Made by a program: the position numbers and the translations under genes
Origin: Bdellovibrio reynosensis
GTDB taxonomy: Bacteria > Bdellovibrionota > Bdellovibrionia > Bdellovibrionales > Bdellovibrionaceae
Length of the DNA stretch: 64,000 bases
Direction: 5' to 3'
Assembly: GCF_022814725.1 (NCBI RefSeq)
Contig: NZ_CP093442.1
Coordinates: forward strand, 186,001-250,000
The notes under the pieces: model-generated
Databases searched by the model: none
Told to the model about the DNA's origin: nothing
What the model saw: the letters and a program-made list of their open reading frames with translations, nothing else
Shown: piece after piece, positions 1 to 7,892 of the stretch
Numbering within the stretch: position 1 is the first letter of the stretch
Layout: every line of letters starts with the position of its first letter

Positions 1-1176
1 AAATCAACTTTGGGTAAAACCGATGACCGCCTAGAAAACACCGGAGCAAAACTTGCGGGCGTATCGCTATTACCGATTAACTCAGATCTTTTATTCCAAA
101 CAAAATACGGAATCGAAGGTATCGGTAGCAGAATTTCAGAAGACGATGGCACCAACAGCCCTTACTTTGGTAAATCCCAAGGTTATGACGCTGGAGTATT
201 CACCGAAAATAGCCTAAGCATCAACGAAGACAAAGTCGTGGTTATGGCAGGAGCCCGCTATAGCAAATATCACCGTGAATCAGATAAACTTGCTTTAGAA
301 GCACCAAGTAAAGATGACGACACATTATCAACCATGGTGGGTGTCTCTTACGCGCCTGCTGAGTGGGTAAAAATCTCTGGCAAGTACGGCGTTTCTAATC
401 GCGCACCAAACGTGCGTGAAATGTACATGGGAACAGGTGTGGCGTGGAAATGTCATCGCCCCGCTAAAGACTGCACAAGTGTACCCAATGCCAAATTAAA
501 CGAAGAACAAGCATTCTCTAAAGAAGCTTCGATTCTATTTAAAACACCAGAAACCGTTGAACCAAAACGTCTTAAAGTGACCTACTTTGATGAAACGATC
601 AGCGACTACATCGAATACATGCCAGAGATGTACCGCTTAGAAAACGGCGCACGAGTTAAAGCCGGCCCTAAAAACGCCACCCACCGTGAATACCAATACC
701 GCAACCTTTCAAAAGTCTTACGCCATGGTGCCGAAGCCCAAGCCCAAATGGATTACGGCAACTGGGAATTTGAAACAATGTATTCCATGATCCGCATGGA
801 TTGCATTGATTGCCCGGATATGTACACGGCAACCACGATCTCTGAGCCATTAGTTTCAGCTCCCGCTGATAAGTTCGGCGTTGCAGCAGGCTATGAGTTT
901 AAATCCATCAACCTGGAAGTAGGTGCTGACGCACAGTTTGTAAGTGCTCAAAGAAACCTTTCTGAAAGATATCTGTTGGCTGGTTACGGCACACCATCAT
1001 ACGATGTGTACGGTTTAAATATGCGTTGGTCACCTCGAGTTCGAGATGTCGGTCAATTCGACGTGGGTCTTGGAATCAGCAACCTATTTGATAGAAAGTA
1101 CGTCGTGCACAACAGCCCAAGCGGTACGTTTGAGTTAGGACGCAACTACAGTCTGTCATTAGCGACCATCTTCTAA
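1..1176 (+). CDS. TonB-dependent outer-membrane receptor, C-terminal part (5' end outside the window)
   Basis: The reading frame is open from base 1 and has no convincing start codon with a ribosome site, so the gene begins upstream of the window. The visible 391 codons read as the strands of a 22-stranded TonB-dependent receptor barrel: alternating hydrophobic residues, a motif like GVSNRAPNVREMY typical of these receptors, and a late GISNLFDRKYV segment. The protein ends in ...SLSLATIF, with the terminal phenylalanine expected of BAM-assembled outer-membrane barrels. The DUF4920 and PepSY-type genes that follow suggest uptake of a metal or metal chelate, but the substrate cannot be read from sequence. 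Confidence 0.88.
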   Translation, partial: KSTLGKTDDRLENTGAKLAGVSLLPINSDLLFQTKYGIEGIGSRISEDDGTNSPYFGKSQGYDAGVFTENSLSINEDKVVVMAGARYSKYHRESDKLALEAPSKDDDTLSTMVGVSYAPAEWVKISGKYGVSNRAPNVREMYMGTGVAWKCHRPAKDCTSVPNAKLNEEQAFSKEASILFKTPETVEPKRLKVTYFDETISDYIEYMPEMYRLENGARVKAGPKNATHREYQYRNLSKVLRHGAEAQAQMDYGNWEFETMYSMIRMDCIDCPDMYTATTISEPLVSAPADKFGVAAGYEFKSINLEVGADAQFVSAQRNLSERYLLAGYGTPSYDVYGLNMRWSPRVRDVGQFDVGLGISNLFDRKYVVHNSPSGTFELGRNYSLSLATIF

Positions 1177-1194
1177 ATTTAAAAGGAGTATTAA

Positions 1195-1653
1195 ATGAAA
1201 AGCTTAGTTTTTATCCTATTTACTGTTATTGGCCTAACTTCATTTGCTGCAGAAAAAAATCTTGGCAAAGGTGCTAAGTTCACTGACGCGGTTCCAATGT
1301 CTAAGATTATGAAGACACCTGAATCTTACGTAGGTAAAGAAGTAACAGTATCAGGCACAATCGTAGACGTGTGCGCTAAACGCGGCTGCTGGATGCAATT
1401 AACAACTGACGTTGGTAACGAAAAAGTAAGAGTCAAAGTAAACGACGGTGAAATCGTATTCCCACTTGAAGCACGCGGTAAAAAAGCAGCAGCAAAAGGT
1501 GAATTCAAAAAAATGGTTCTAACTTTAGAACAAACGAAAAACCACTTAGCCCACATCGCTGAAGAAAATAAAAAGAAATTCGACCCTGCCTCAGTGAAAG
1601 AGCCAATGGTTGTGTACCAAGTACAAGCATCTGGCGCAGTGATCGAGGAATAG
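1195..1653 (+). CDS. Secreted DUF4920-family protein
   Basis: A 152-residue protein with a cleavable signal peptide (residues 1-19, ending SFA-A). Residues 40-130 form a small beta-rich, OB-like domain of the DUF4920 type, with the hallmark VCAKRGCW segment carrying two cysteines followed by Trp-Met. An AAGGAG-type ribosome site lies just upstream (AAAAGGAG, 7 nt before ATG). It lies 18 nt after the TonB receptor and 6 nt before the PepSY-type gene, so the three probably form one operon. The function of DUF4920 is not established. The conserved cysteines and the neighbours fit a periplasmic metal-handling role, which is inference. Confidence 0.75.
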   Translation: MKSLVFILFTVIGLTSFAAEKNLGKGAKFTDAVPMSKIMKTPESYVGKEVTVSGTIVDVCAKRGCWMQLTTDVGNEKVRVKVNDGEIVFPLEARGKKAAAKGEFKKMVLTLEQTKNHLAHIAEENKKKFDPASVKEPMVVYQVQASGAVIEE

Positions 1654-1659
1654 CCCCCA

Positions 1660-2241
1660 ATGGTTGAAAAGAGCGGCAGTGACTGGCGAAAGAAGCTGTT
1701 TTTACTAAACAGATCCTTTCACCGCGATATTGGCTATTTCTGCGTTGGTCTAATTTTAATTTACGCCATCTCAGGAATAGCTGTAAATCACGTCGACTCT
1801 TGGAACCCAAGTTACGTTATCACCAGATCAGAGCACACGCTTAAACATCTTCCCAAAGACGCAGAGTCTGATGAATTCGAAAAGGCTCTAACTAAGAGCC
1901 TAGGCATCAAAACAGACTTCCGCAGTCGCGTAAGAGATTCTGCTGATGAAGTTTTGTTCTTTTATGAAGGAACGAGAGTTTCTTGGAATGAAACTAAGCA
2001 GCAGGCTTATGTAGAGACTACTGAGAAGAGGATTGGTCTGTTCTTCGCAAACTACCTACATTTAAATAAAGCCAAACGCGTGTGGACCTATGTTGCTGAC
2101 GTGTTTGCGGTTCTACTTATCTATCTAAGCCTATCCGGGCTTTTTATGGTTAAAGGCGCTAATGGGTTTGGTAGACGGGGATGGATGTTTGTCACAGCAG
2201 GCATCATCCTTCCGCTTTCGTTTTACTATTTTTACGTTTAA
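1660..2241 (+). CDS. PepSY-associated transmembrane protein
   Basis: A 193-residue membrane protein. Residues 15-40 are a helix starting LFLLNRSFHRDIGYF and ending in AISGIAVNH, the pattern of PepSY-associated TM proteins (COG3295-like). A soluble segment (about residues 41-125) is followed by an AxxLHLNKAKRVWTYVAD motif and two more hydrophobic helices near the C-terminus. Such proteins commonly sit beside TonB receptors for iron or copper compounds. It follows the DUF4920 gene by 6 nt, so co-transcription is likely. A GAGGAA sequence overlapping the end of the upstream gene may serve as its ribosome site. The exact role is unknown. Confidence 0.7.
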   Translation: MVEKSGSDWRKKLFLLNRSFHRDIGYFCVGLILIYAISGIAVNHVDSWNPSYVITRSEHTLKHLPKDAESDEFEKALTKSLGIKTDFRSRVRDSADEVLFFYEGTRVSWNETKQQAYVETTEKRIGLFFANYLHLNKAKRVWTYVADVFAVLLIYLSLSGLFMVKGANGFGRRGWMFVTAGIILPLSFYYFYV

Positions 2242-2242
2242 A

Positions 2243-2830
2243 CTAGATTCGTCCGTAGATAGCTGCTTTCTTCAAAACGTTCTCTTGGGGATCATTTTCA
2301 ATTAAAACAATCAGTTCCGGATTACTGACGAGTTTATAAAATGGCGATTCCGCCGATAGCCGATTTTTATCCGTGATCAAAATGATGCTGAAATCAAATG
2401 CATCCACAGAAACTGCATTTAAGTTTTGAATTCGTGTACGTGATGCAGGAGCCGGGTAGGGTTCTTCGCGCTTAATCGCAATGAATTGATAATTTTGATC
2501 TTCAAGCAGGTGTTCGCAATAGTCTTTTGCGATTCGCTCAAAAGCAGCACCTAACAAAGTTTCCTCTTCATTCTGAGATTCAAGATGGGTTTTAAGTATC
2601 AGGCCGGTTGCATAATACAGCAATCCCGCTTTCCCAAGATTTGAGTGAACTTCAATCGAAAGGCTTTCTTCCTGATATTTCAGCTCACGATGGGATTTAA
2701 AATATTTGCGTTGTTCAAAAAACGACTCCCCAAAAGCGGCTTCCCTAGCAAAACGCTTTTCGCATTCAGAGCAGACGAGGTCTTCAGGAGTGAGGTGCGT
2801 TTTTTTAAGACATAGTTGGCAGGTGACCAT
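2243..2830 (-). CDS. Hypothetical protein with N-terminal CxxC zinc-ribbon-like motif
   Basis: A 195-residue cytoplasmic protein with no signal peptide. The N-terminus has two CxxC pairs (CQLC at residues 4-7 and CSEC at 20-23), spaced as in a small zinc ribbon. The remainder is a mixed alpha/beta region with no motif I recognise. It is convergent with, and nearly touches, the PepSY-type gene. Upstream lies an unusual set of inverted and direct repeats (2918-2967) that could be its operator. The family is unknown to me. Confidence 0.6.
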   Translation of the reverse strand: MVTCQLCLKKTHLTPEDLVCSECEKRFAREAAFGESFFEQRKYFKSHRELKYQEESLSIEVHSNLGKAGLLYYATGLILKTHLESQNEEETLLGAAFERIAKDYCEHLLEDQNYQFIAIKREEPYPAPASRTRIQNLNAVSVDAFDFSIILITDKNRLSAESPFYKLVSNPELIVLIENDPQENVLKKAAIYGRI

Positions 2831-2917
2831 AAGCTACTAATTTGCCTGCGCACTTTCGTAAGCACAAGAACCATAAAGGTGATCGTGCCTTTTATCGTTT
2901 AATTCGATTTGAGCCAG

Positions 2918-2967
2918 TTTTGACCCAATTAATCTTACTAATTGGGTCAAAAAGTGACCCAATTAAT
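2918..2967. promoter_or_regulatory. Repeated TGACCCAATTA element with perfect 14-bp inverted repeat
   Basis: TTTTGACCCAATTA (2918-2931) is followed after 7 nt by its exact reverse complement TAATTGGGTCAAAA (2939-2952). A third copy, TGACCCAATTAAT, is at 2955-2967 in the first orientation. The set lies between two minus-strand genes, upstream of the 2243-2830 gene. There is no T-run on the downstream side of the minus-strand hairpin, so it does not look like a terminator. A repressor operator is the more natural reading (inference). Confidence 0.5.
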
Positions 2968-2990
2968 AAAGTGTAGCCTGATCAGTTAAC

Positions 2991-3683
2991 CTATTCTAAA
3001 ATCAATCCCGGCTTCGTTTGTTGACGAAGTCCCATGCTTTGACGAACAAAAGCGACCATCGCGTCTTTCACGATCAACGAAGAAATTTTCTTATCTAATC
3101 CAGTTTTACCAAAAAGTGTCGTGATGACTTCAGCGTAAGCTTCACCCACAGTTAAACCCTGACCCGCCAAGAAAATCGTCGGTGTTGAAACTTTGGCAGC
3201 GTCCGTCATAAGTTTTTCTTCACGCAGTGAAAGTTCATTGTGCAAGCAGGTTAGTAATTGAAACGAGTCCGTCACAGAAGCACACACTTCAGAAATACTT
3301 TTAAAACCTAGCGGGGAAGGAAGAATAACATCTTCGAACTTTTCAGCCTTCAAAGCTTGTTCTAAGCCATCTACCACTTTTAAGATCACTTCGTTTTTAC
3401 ATTTATCTAAATTATTTTTATCAGAAAGTTCACAAGCGCTAGCGGCAAAACCACTAAGACGGCGGTCTAATACAAGGCTTGATTCATAGCCTCTAGAAAA
3501 TCCAACGTTATCAATCGTCCCGTCGTCTTTTAAATCAATGAATTTTTCAATATAGGCATCAACAGAGTCATGCAGTAACGCTTCGGCATTCAGCGAAGCT
3601 TCAGAGGTATCGTCCACTTCAACAGTAGCTAAAGATTGGATAGACAATAAAGAAAGCAAAAGAAGGGCAGCAAGTTTTTTCAT
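2991..3683 (-). CDS. Secreted hypothetical protein
   Basis: A 230-residue protein with a classical signal peptide (MKKLAALLLLSLLSIQSLA). The mature part is mainly alpha-helical and acidic, with four cysteines in the middle (CELSDKNNLDKC and SEVCASV...LLTCL) that could form two disulfides. An AAGGAA-like sequence precedes the ATG. I recognise no family. It is probably periplasmic or exported. Confidence 0.6.
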   Translation of the reverse strand: MKKLAALLLLSLLSIQSLATVEVDDTSEASLNAEALLHDSVDAYIEKFIDLKDDGTIDNVGFSRGYESSLVLDRRLSGFAASACELSDKNNLDKCKNEVILKVVDGLEQALKAEKFEDVILPSPLGFKSISEVCASVTDSFQLLTCLHNELSLREEKLMTDAAKVSTPTIFLAGQGLTVGEAYAEVITTLFGKTGLDKKISSLIVKDAMVAFVRQSMGLRQQTKPGLILE

Positions 3684-3771
3684 AAAAGTTCCTTATGAAG
3701 ACTGCTGTACTCTAATTGCTTATAAACATCTACCGATTTGTAGAAGGGATTTATTTTTTATAAACTAAGCT

Positions 3772-3795
3772 AAAAAAGGGCTTATAATAAAGCCC
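3772..3795 (-). terminator. Rho-independent terminator of the ABM-like gene
   Basis: Read on the minus strand, GGGCTT (3790-3795) and AAGCCC (3778-3783) form a stem with a 6-nt loop, followed directly by six T residues. It lies 29 nt past the stop codon of the gene at 3824-4156. Confidence 0.7.
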
Positions 3796-3823
3796 CTTCC
3801 GCTGATTACTATCAAGTAAGAAT

Positions 3824-4156
3824 CTACATACTAGCTTCGCGGCGATTCTCGCTAGCTCTTTCTTGTTTCCCTTCAATGAAGCGATAGCATTCAAACACTG
3901 TTTCCTGCGGAGGCCCAGAAAATCCACCCTTAATCCCTGCAGTCATCTTGGGCATTAAGATTTGATTCTTAAACGTTTCCCAAGACTCTTTTGAATCATG
4001 AACCGCAATGACCGTCCACCCCCCGTTAGAAGGCCCAGCCGCGTGATAAAGTTGCCCCTTGGGCAAAGTATTTTTATCAGGGTGTACTGCTTGCAAAACT
4101 GCATCGTATTGTTCTTCTGTTCCATTCGCAAAAAAATGAATTATGCCGTAAGCCAT
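3824..4156 (-). CDS. ABM-like dimeric alpha/beta-barrel protein
   Basis: A 110-residue cytoplasmic protein. Length and pattern (N-terminal strand YGIIHFF, a helix, a central strand GGWTVIAVHDSKESWETF, then helix) fit the ferredoxin-like dimeric fold of antibiotic-biosynthesis-monooxygenase (ABM) relatives. No catalytic residues can be assigned. An AAGGAG sequence sits 6 nt upstream of the ATG. It is a single-gene unit with its own terminator at 3772-3795. The fold assignment is moderate and the function unknown. Confidence 0.55.
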   Translation of the reverse strand: MAYGIIHFFANGTEEQYDAVLQAVHPDKNTLPKGQLYHAAGPSNGGWTVIAVHDSKESWETFKNQILMPKMTAGIKGGFSGPPQETVFECYRFIEGKQERASENRREASM

Positions 4157-4420
4157 TTTGCACTCCTTTTTTACAGAATTTTGTTCTGACTAAATCGAAG
4201 TCTAAAAAGCCTCTTTACTAACGGCAAAGAAGACTAAAATAGGTCCGCAAATAACATGAAAGCAGCAGTGCTGTCTTACACAAGGCCATCGATCTTTTTT
4301 ACTTCTTTACCTGGCGGCGATCAAAACTTTGACAGCCTTTTAGCGTGAGCGTTCCTTAAAATGTCTCTAAGGATGGCGCGGATCTTGGAATAGGCCTTTG
4401 CCACAAACAGGGGTTAATCT

Positions 4421-5671
4421 ATGAAAATATTAGCGCAAGTGGTTGCGTTCGCACTAACTATTGCGGCGGCGGTTTCAGCTTCAGCTGGCCAAGGTCATAA
4501 AACTCAAATCCTATGGCATCAGATTCCGTTCTTTCAAGGCGGCGATCTCGGGCAGTACCAAATCACGATGCAACAAGACCGTGATACTGTTCGTAAGATG
4601 CTTTTTTCTGAACTAATGACGGAAGCACAAAAACTGGCAGAGTCAGGTGCATCCGTAGAAAAAATGTTAGTACCAATGGCGAACATCCTTATGGAGTTTG
4701 ATGAACTTCATGATCGTCATAAGCAAATTGATTCAAAAAACATTGGTTATTCTTTAGAACAACAATTCAAAGCTGAAATCGGTAATCTTTTTATCGAAAA
4801 CGACATTCGTGATTACGATCGTAAGCTTGAAATCGCTTCTGGTAAAAATGCTTTATTAGTTGAAGAAACGATCGCACAACTTCGCGCTACTGGCTTTGAT
4901 GAAGCTAAAATCAGATCCATGCTGAATGAGCTTGATTACACAGCTTACGGTACGTTCACAAGCATCGGTAAAGGTGTTTTCCAAGTGAATGTGCACCTTA
5001 TCGGTTACCGTTCAGGTATCTATAGATCATTCACAGCCACAGGTCGTTTGACGGAAGCTTTATCTGAAGTTGCTAGAAAAGTTTTTGATCACTTCCAAAA
5101 GAACACTTACCCAGATTGGGAAAATCCACTTAAAACACTGACGTGGATGCCAATGCCCGTAAACCCAGAGCGCGCCGAAACTGGTTACAGCTATTCAGAA
5201 GCACAAACCTACTGCAAAATGCGCGGCTACCGTTTGCCATATTCTCGTGAAATCTTGCTAGCTGAATCTGGCACTCAATATAAAGAAGGCGGCATCCAAG
5301 CTCTTTCACTTTACACCGCAGTTCCTGTGGCTGACCAACGTTACGTAGCTATGCAACATTGGTTAACTCCCGGGCACGAGATCTACACAGGCGGAGCAGT
5401 CCAACCCCAACACGCTTCTATGCGCGGTCAGTTCTGGTGTGTAAAAGGTGAAGTTGGCACAGATGTTCTTTATATCGAAAAGGTCTTTAAGTTGATCCGT
5501 GAATACAGAAGCTCTAATCATGATGTCTACCGCGCTTTAGAAACTATTCGTTATTTCTATGGTGACTTCGGTGCAACGGAAACTTTCTTTGCTGGCACAA
5601 AACTTTTGCGTATCTATGAAAACAACGATCAAGCTCTTGCAGTCTTAAAAAAGAACGGCATCAAGCTTTAA
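4421..5671 (+). CDS. Secreted protein with C-type-lectin/FGE-like segment
   Basis: A 416-residue protein with a signal peptide (cleavage near ASA-GQG). Residues 25-230 are helical with a beta region and no recognised family. Residues 240-350 resemble the FGE-sulfatase/C-type-lectin fold: LTWMPMPV, then SYSEAQTYCKMRGYRLPYS, and a closing FWCVKGE, where two cysteines could pair. The catalytic features of sulfatase-modifying enzymes are not apparent, so a binding or structural role is more likely. The last 65 residues are helical. A strong terminator follows at 5693-5724. Confidence 0.55.
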   Translation: MKILAQVVAFALTIAAAVSASAGQGHKTQILWHQIPFFQGGDLGQYQITMQQDRDTVRKMLFSELMTEAQKLAESGASVEKMLVPMANILMEFDELHDRHKQIDSKNIGYSLEQQFKAEIGNLFIENDIRDYDRKLEIASGKNALLVEETIAQLRATGFDEAKIRSMLNELDYTAYGTFTSIGKGVFQVNVHLIGYRSGIYRSFTATGRLTEALSEVARKVFDHFQKNTYPDWENPLKTLTWMPMPVNPERAETGYSYSEAQTYCKMRGYRLPYSREILLAESGTQYKEGGIQALSLYTAVPVADQRYVAMQHWLTPGHEIYTGGAVQPQHASMRGQFWCVKGEVGTDVLYIEKVFKLIREYRSSNHDVYRALETIRYFYGDFGATETFFAGTKLLRIYENNDQALAVLKKNGIKL

Positions 5672-5692
5672 TTTTTAAGCCTTCCTAAGCAT

Positions 5693-5724
5693 GAAAAAGC
5701 CAGGACAACTTCCTGGCTTTTTTT
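5693..5724 (+). terminator. Rho-independent terminator
   Basis: AGCCAGGA (5698-5705), a 5-nt loop, and TCCTGGCT (5711-5718) form a perfect stem followed by a run of seven T residues, 22 nt past the stop codon of the secreted protein gene. Confidence 0.9.
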
Positions 5725-5760
5725 ATGAGTAATAGTTAAATCCAATTATTAAATTACCTA

Positions 5761-5817
5761 TACCTTTCGCTAAAATTTAAATCCCAAGCAATGATCTAGG
5801 CTATTGACGGGTGTGAA
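5761..5817 (+). promoter_or_regulatory. Upstream element shared with the paralog at 34745
   Basis: TACCTTTCGCTAAAAT (5761-5776) and TGACGGGTGTGAA (5805-5817) lie upstream of the lysozyme-like lipoprotein gene at 5847. Near-identical blocks occur with almost the same spacing upstream of its paralog at 34745. I read it as a shared promoter or activator site. Confidence 0.5.
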
Positions 5818-5846
5818 TTAGCAAAGCTTTTCCGCACACTAGAGCA

Positions 5847-6605
5847 ATGCAAAAAGCCCAAGTGAAATTTGACCTTGCTGAATACGTTCTTAAATCAAGT
5901 TTACTTTTTCTTATCGTCTGGTTCTTAATAGGTTGCGGGGAAATGAATTCCTCACTGACTGCTTTAGCTATTGATACCAACGCCCCAGCTTCAACCAATC
6001 CAGAGCCAGGAACTGAGGTGCCCACAACGCCAACACCTGCGCCAGTCCCTGAACCTGTTTATGCGCCCGTGATTCCGTTATGGGAAAGTGAAGTTTCAGA
6101 CGGGAAGAATTGGACCAAGCACGTAAAAAGTGAATTAGATCGCATCGGACGAGATTTGCTTAGTGTTCTTCCTTTAGATCGCACGACGTTTTGTCCAAAC
6201 TATAGAAATCTAAAACATGAAAATAAAAAAGACTTTTGGGCTTATCTGCTTTCGCAGATGGTTCGCTATGAAAGTAACTTTGATACGACCACAAGGTACG
6301 AAGAAGATTTCGATGACAGTAACGGTGACCCCGTGATCAGTCGCGGTTTACTGCAAATTTCCATCGAAAGTGGCAATGACTATGGCTGCGCTTTTGATCG
6401 ATCTTCAGACCTTCATGATCCACTTCAAAACCTTAGCTGCGGTATTCGCATCCTCAATCGTTGGATGGAAAACGATCACCGAATCGCCAGCAAAGTGGAC
6501 GGGGACTGGAAAGGGGGCGCTCGTTACTGGTCAGTGCTTCGGAACACCAGTGATTCCTATCCAAAAATTGTAAGCGCTATGAAGGCGATATCGATTTGTA
6601 AATAA
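5847..6605 (+). CDS. Lysozyme/SLT-like murein-enzyme lipoprotein, paralog 1
   Basis: A 252-residue predicted lipoprotein: the hydrophobic segment ends in a lipobox (FLIGC, Cys30), followed by a Pro/Thr-rich linker (about residues 45-75). The C-terminal domain (residues 80-252) carries the signature of lytic transglycosylase/goose-lysozyme folds: MVRYESNF with the probable catalytic Glu, then SRGLLQISIESGNDYGC and DPLQNLSCGIRILNRW. Cysteines in these motifs are shared with the three paralogs at 34-37 kb and probably form disulfides. Bdellovibrio uses such enzymes, for example the exit lysozyme DslA, during prey attack. Membership of that exact family needs a search. Confidence 0.72.
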   Translation: MQKAQVKFDLAEYVLKSSLLFLIVWFLIGCGEMNSSLTALAIDTNAPASTNPEPGTEVPTTPTPAPVPEPVYAPVIPLWESEVSDGKNWTKHVKSELDRIGRDLLSVLPLDRTTFCPNYRNLKHENKKDFWAYLLSQMVRYESNFDTTTRYEEDFDDSNGDPVISRGLLQISIESGNDYGCAFDRSSDLHDPLQNLSCGIRILNRWMENDHRIASKVDGDWKGGARYWSVLRNTSDSYPKIVSAMKAISICK

Positions 6606-6653
6606 GCGAGCCTTCTTAATCCTAACTTACATTCTTAATTCGAATTCTCAAAT

Positions 6654-6681
6654 CCCGGAAAGCATTCCGGGTTCGTCTTTT
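6654..6681 (+). terminator. Likely terminator
   Basis: CCCGGAA (6654-6660), loop AGCA and TTCCGGG (6665-6671) form a perfect 7-bp stem with a T-rich tail (TTCGTCTTTT), 49 nt past the lysozyme-like gene. Confidence 0.6.
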
Positions 6682-6762
6682 ATCTGCAATTAAACTCATT
6701 TCCATCCTTAAAAGACTTGGCCTAATAAATGAAAAAGGGGTTTCCCATAAGGAGAAATGTTT

Positions 6763-7071
6763 ATGTTTAAGTGCGTCTTAATGTCTTTATTTGCAGTGAA
6801 TTCGGCCTTTGCTATGGAATTTACCCCCACCCCCAAAATCGTCCTTCCTAAGGGTTTTGAAAACATCTGCCACACAGCCATTTGCACTCCGGTCCCGGGT
6901 AAACTGGCTCCGGCGATTTCAGAAATTTTAAAGAAGAATAAATTAAACCAGCTTGATTATACTGGCCCATGTTCCCCCGGCAAAGGCTGTCGCCCCGTAC
7001 AGACCTGCCCCAGTGATCTCGATGAACCGTGCCCACCGCCAGAGTGTGTGCCAGATCCAGTTTGCAATTAG
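6763..7071 (+). CDS. Small secreted proline- and cysteine-rich protein
   Basis: The ATG at 6763 was chosen over the one at 6757 because the GGAG at 6751-6754 is 8 nt away, a normal spacing. The product is 102 residues with a signal peptide ending SAFA. The mature protein is rich in Pro and Cys. Cysteine pairs appear as CHTAIC and then a dense C-terminal run including CSPGKGC, CPSDLDEPC and CVPDPVC, suggesting a disulfide-knotted exported protein. The next gene starts 10 nt downstream. No family recognised. Confidence 0.55.
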   Translation: MFKCVLMSLFAVNSAFAMEFTPTPKIVLPKGFENICHTAICTPVPGKLAPAISEILKKNKLNQLDYTGPCSPGKGCRPVQTCPSDLDEPCPPPECVPDPVCN

Positions 7072-7081
7072 GACTTTTTAA

Positions 7082-7873
7082 ATGAAAACGCTTTTGGTGG
7101 TATTAATTCCAACGATCCTTTTTTTTACTCTGCACAAGAAGTCAAATTCTTTAAAGTCACCAGTTGCCCACGCAAAGCAACCGGTGATTTCTGCTATGGC
7201 AAAGGTAAAAAAAGCGGACCTAGCGCAGCCAAAAGCACTAGGAAAAATAAAAGGAACTAAATTCGAAGATGCCTCGGTTGAGCAGCCGGCGCCCTTCGAG
7301 ATTTTAGAAAAAAGATCCACCCATATAACTTCTGATGCAGATCCTTCAGCGAAATTATCTTTTAATCCCTATAAAGAAAATATCGATCCCAAAGACAGTC
7401 CCCTTGGAAAGATTCCGCAGACATTAGATCAAATTAACAAACTGCCTAACTTAAATGATTTTAACGAAGCACCATCCCTGCGTTTTTTAAGCGGCACGTT
7501 TTATTCAAAGTTCGTAAAAGAGGGGACGAAGCACGAAGTACGTTTTGCTGCTTACTTTAAGGATTTTGATTTAGATATTATCCACGACATTTCTTGTGGT
7601 GGCTTAAGGTCGCAAAATATTGCTATATCGGGAACAATCAAATCTAAAACCGTCACCTTTAAAATGCTGCCCGCAAAAGATCAAAAGCAAGTAAGTGTCT
7701 TAGTGAATATTCAAGACAAGATCGTTCTGCATATTTGGCAATTAGATAAGCGTGAAAAAGTCGTTTGGGCAAAAATCTATGAAGCAGAAAAAAATGGCAC
7801 CTTAAAAGACTTTGCCTACGTAGAAATGCGTAACGTACGATACGAAAAAATGGATTATTGCGAATTTAAATAA
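7082..7873 (+). CDS. Hypothetical exported or membrane-anchored protein
   Basis: A 263-residue protein with one N-terminal hydrophobic segment (MKTLLVVLIPTILFFTL) and then a Lys/Ala/Pro-rich linker to about residue 100. The C-terminal domain (about 130-263) looks like a beta-rich fold that starts RFLSGTFYSKFV, with two cysteines (C177-like and one near the C-terminus). It begins 10 nt after the small Cys-rich gene and probably shares its mRNA. No family recognised. Confidence 0.5.
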   Translation: MKTLLVVLIPTILFFTLHKKSNSLKSPVAHAKQPVISAMAKVKKADLAQPKALGKIKGTKFEDASVEQPAPFEILEKRSTHITSDADPSAKLSFNPYKENIDPKDSPLGKIPQTLDQINKLPNLNDFNEAPSLRFLSGTFYSKFVKEGTKHEVRFAAYFKDFDLDIIHDISCGGLRSQNIAISGTIKSKTVTFKMLPAKDQKQVSVLVNIQDKIVLHIWQLDKREKVVWAKIYEAEKNGTLKDFAYVEMRNVRYEKMDYCEFK

Positions 7874-7892
7874 ACGCGGGCGCATCATAAAG

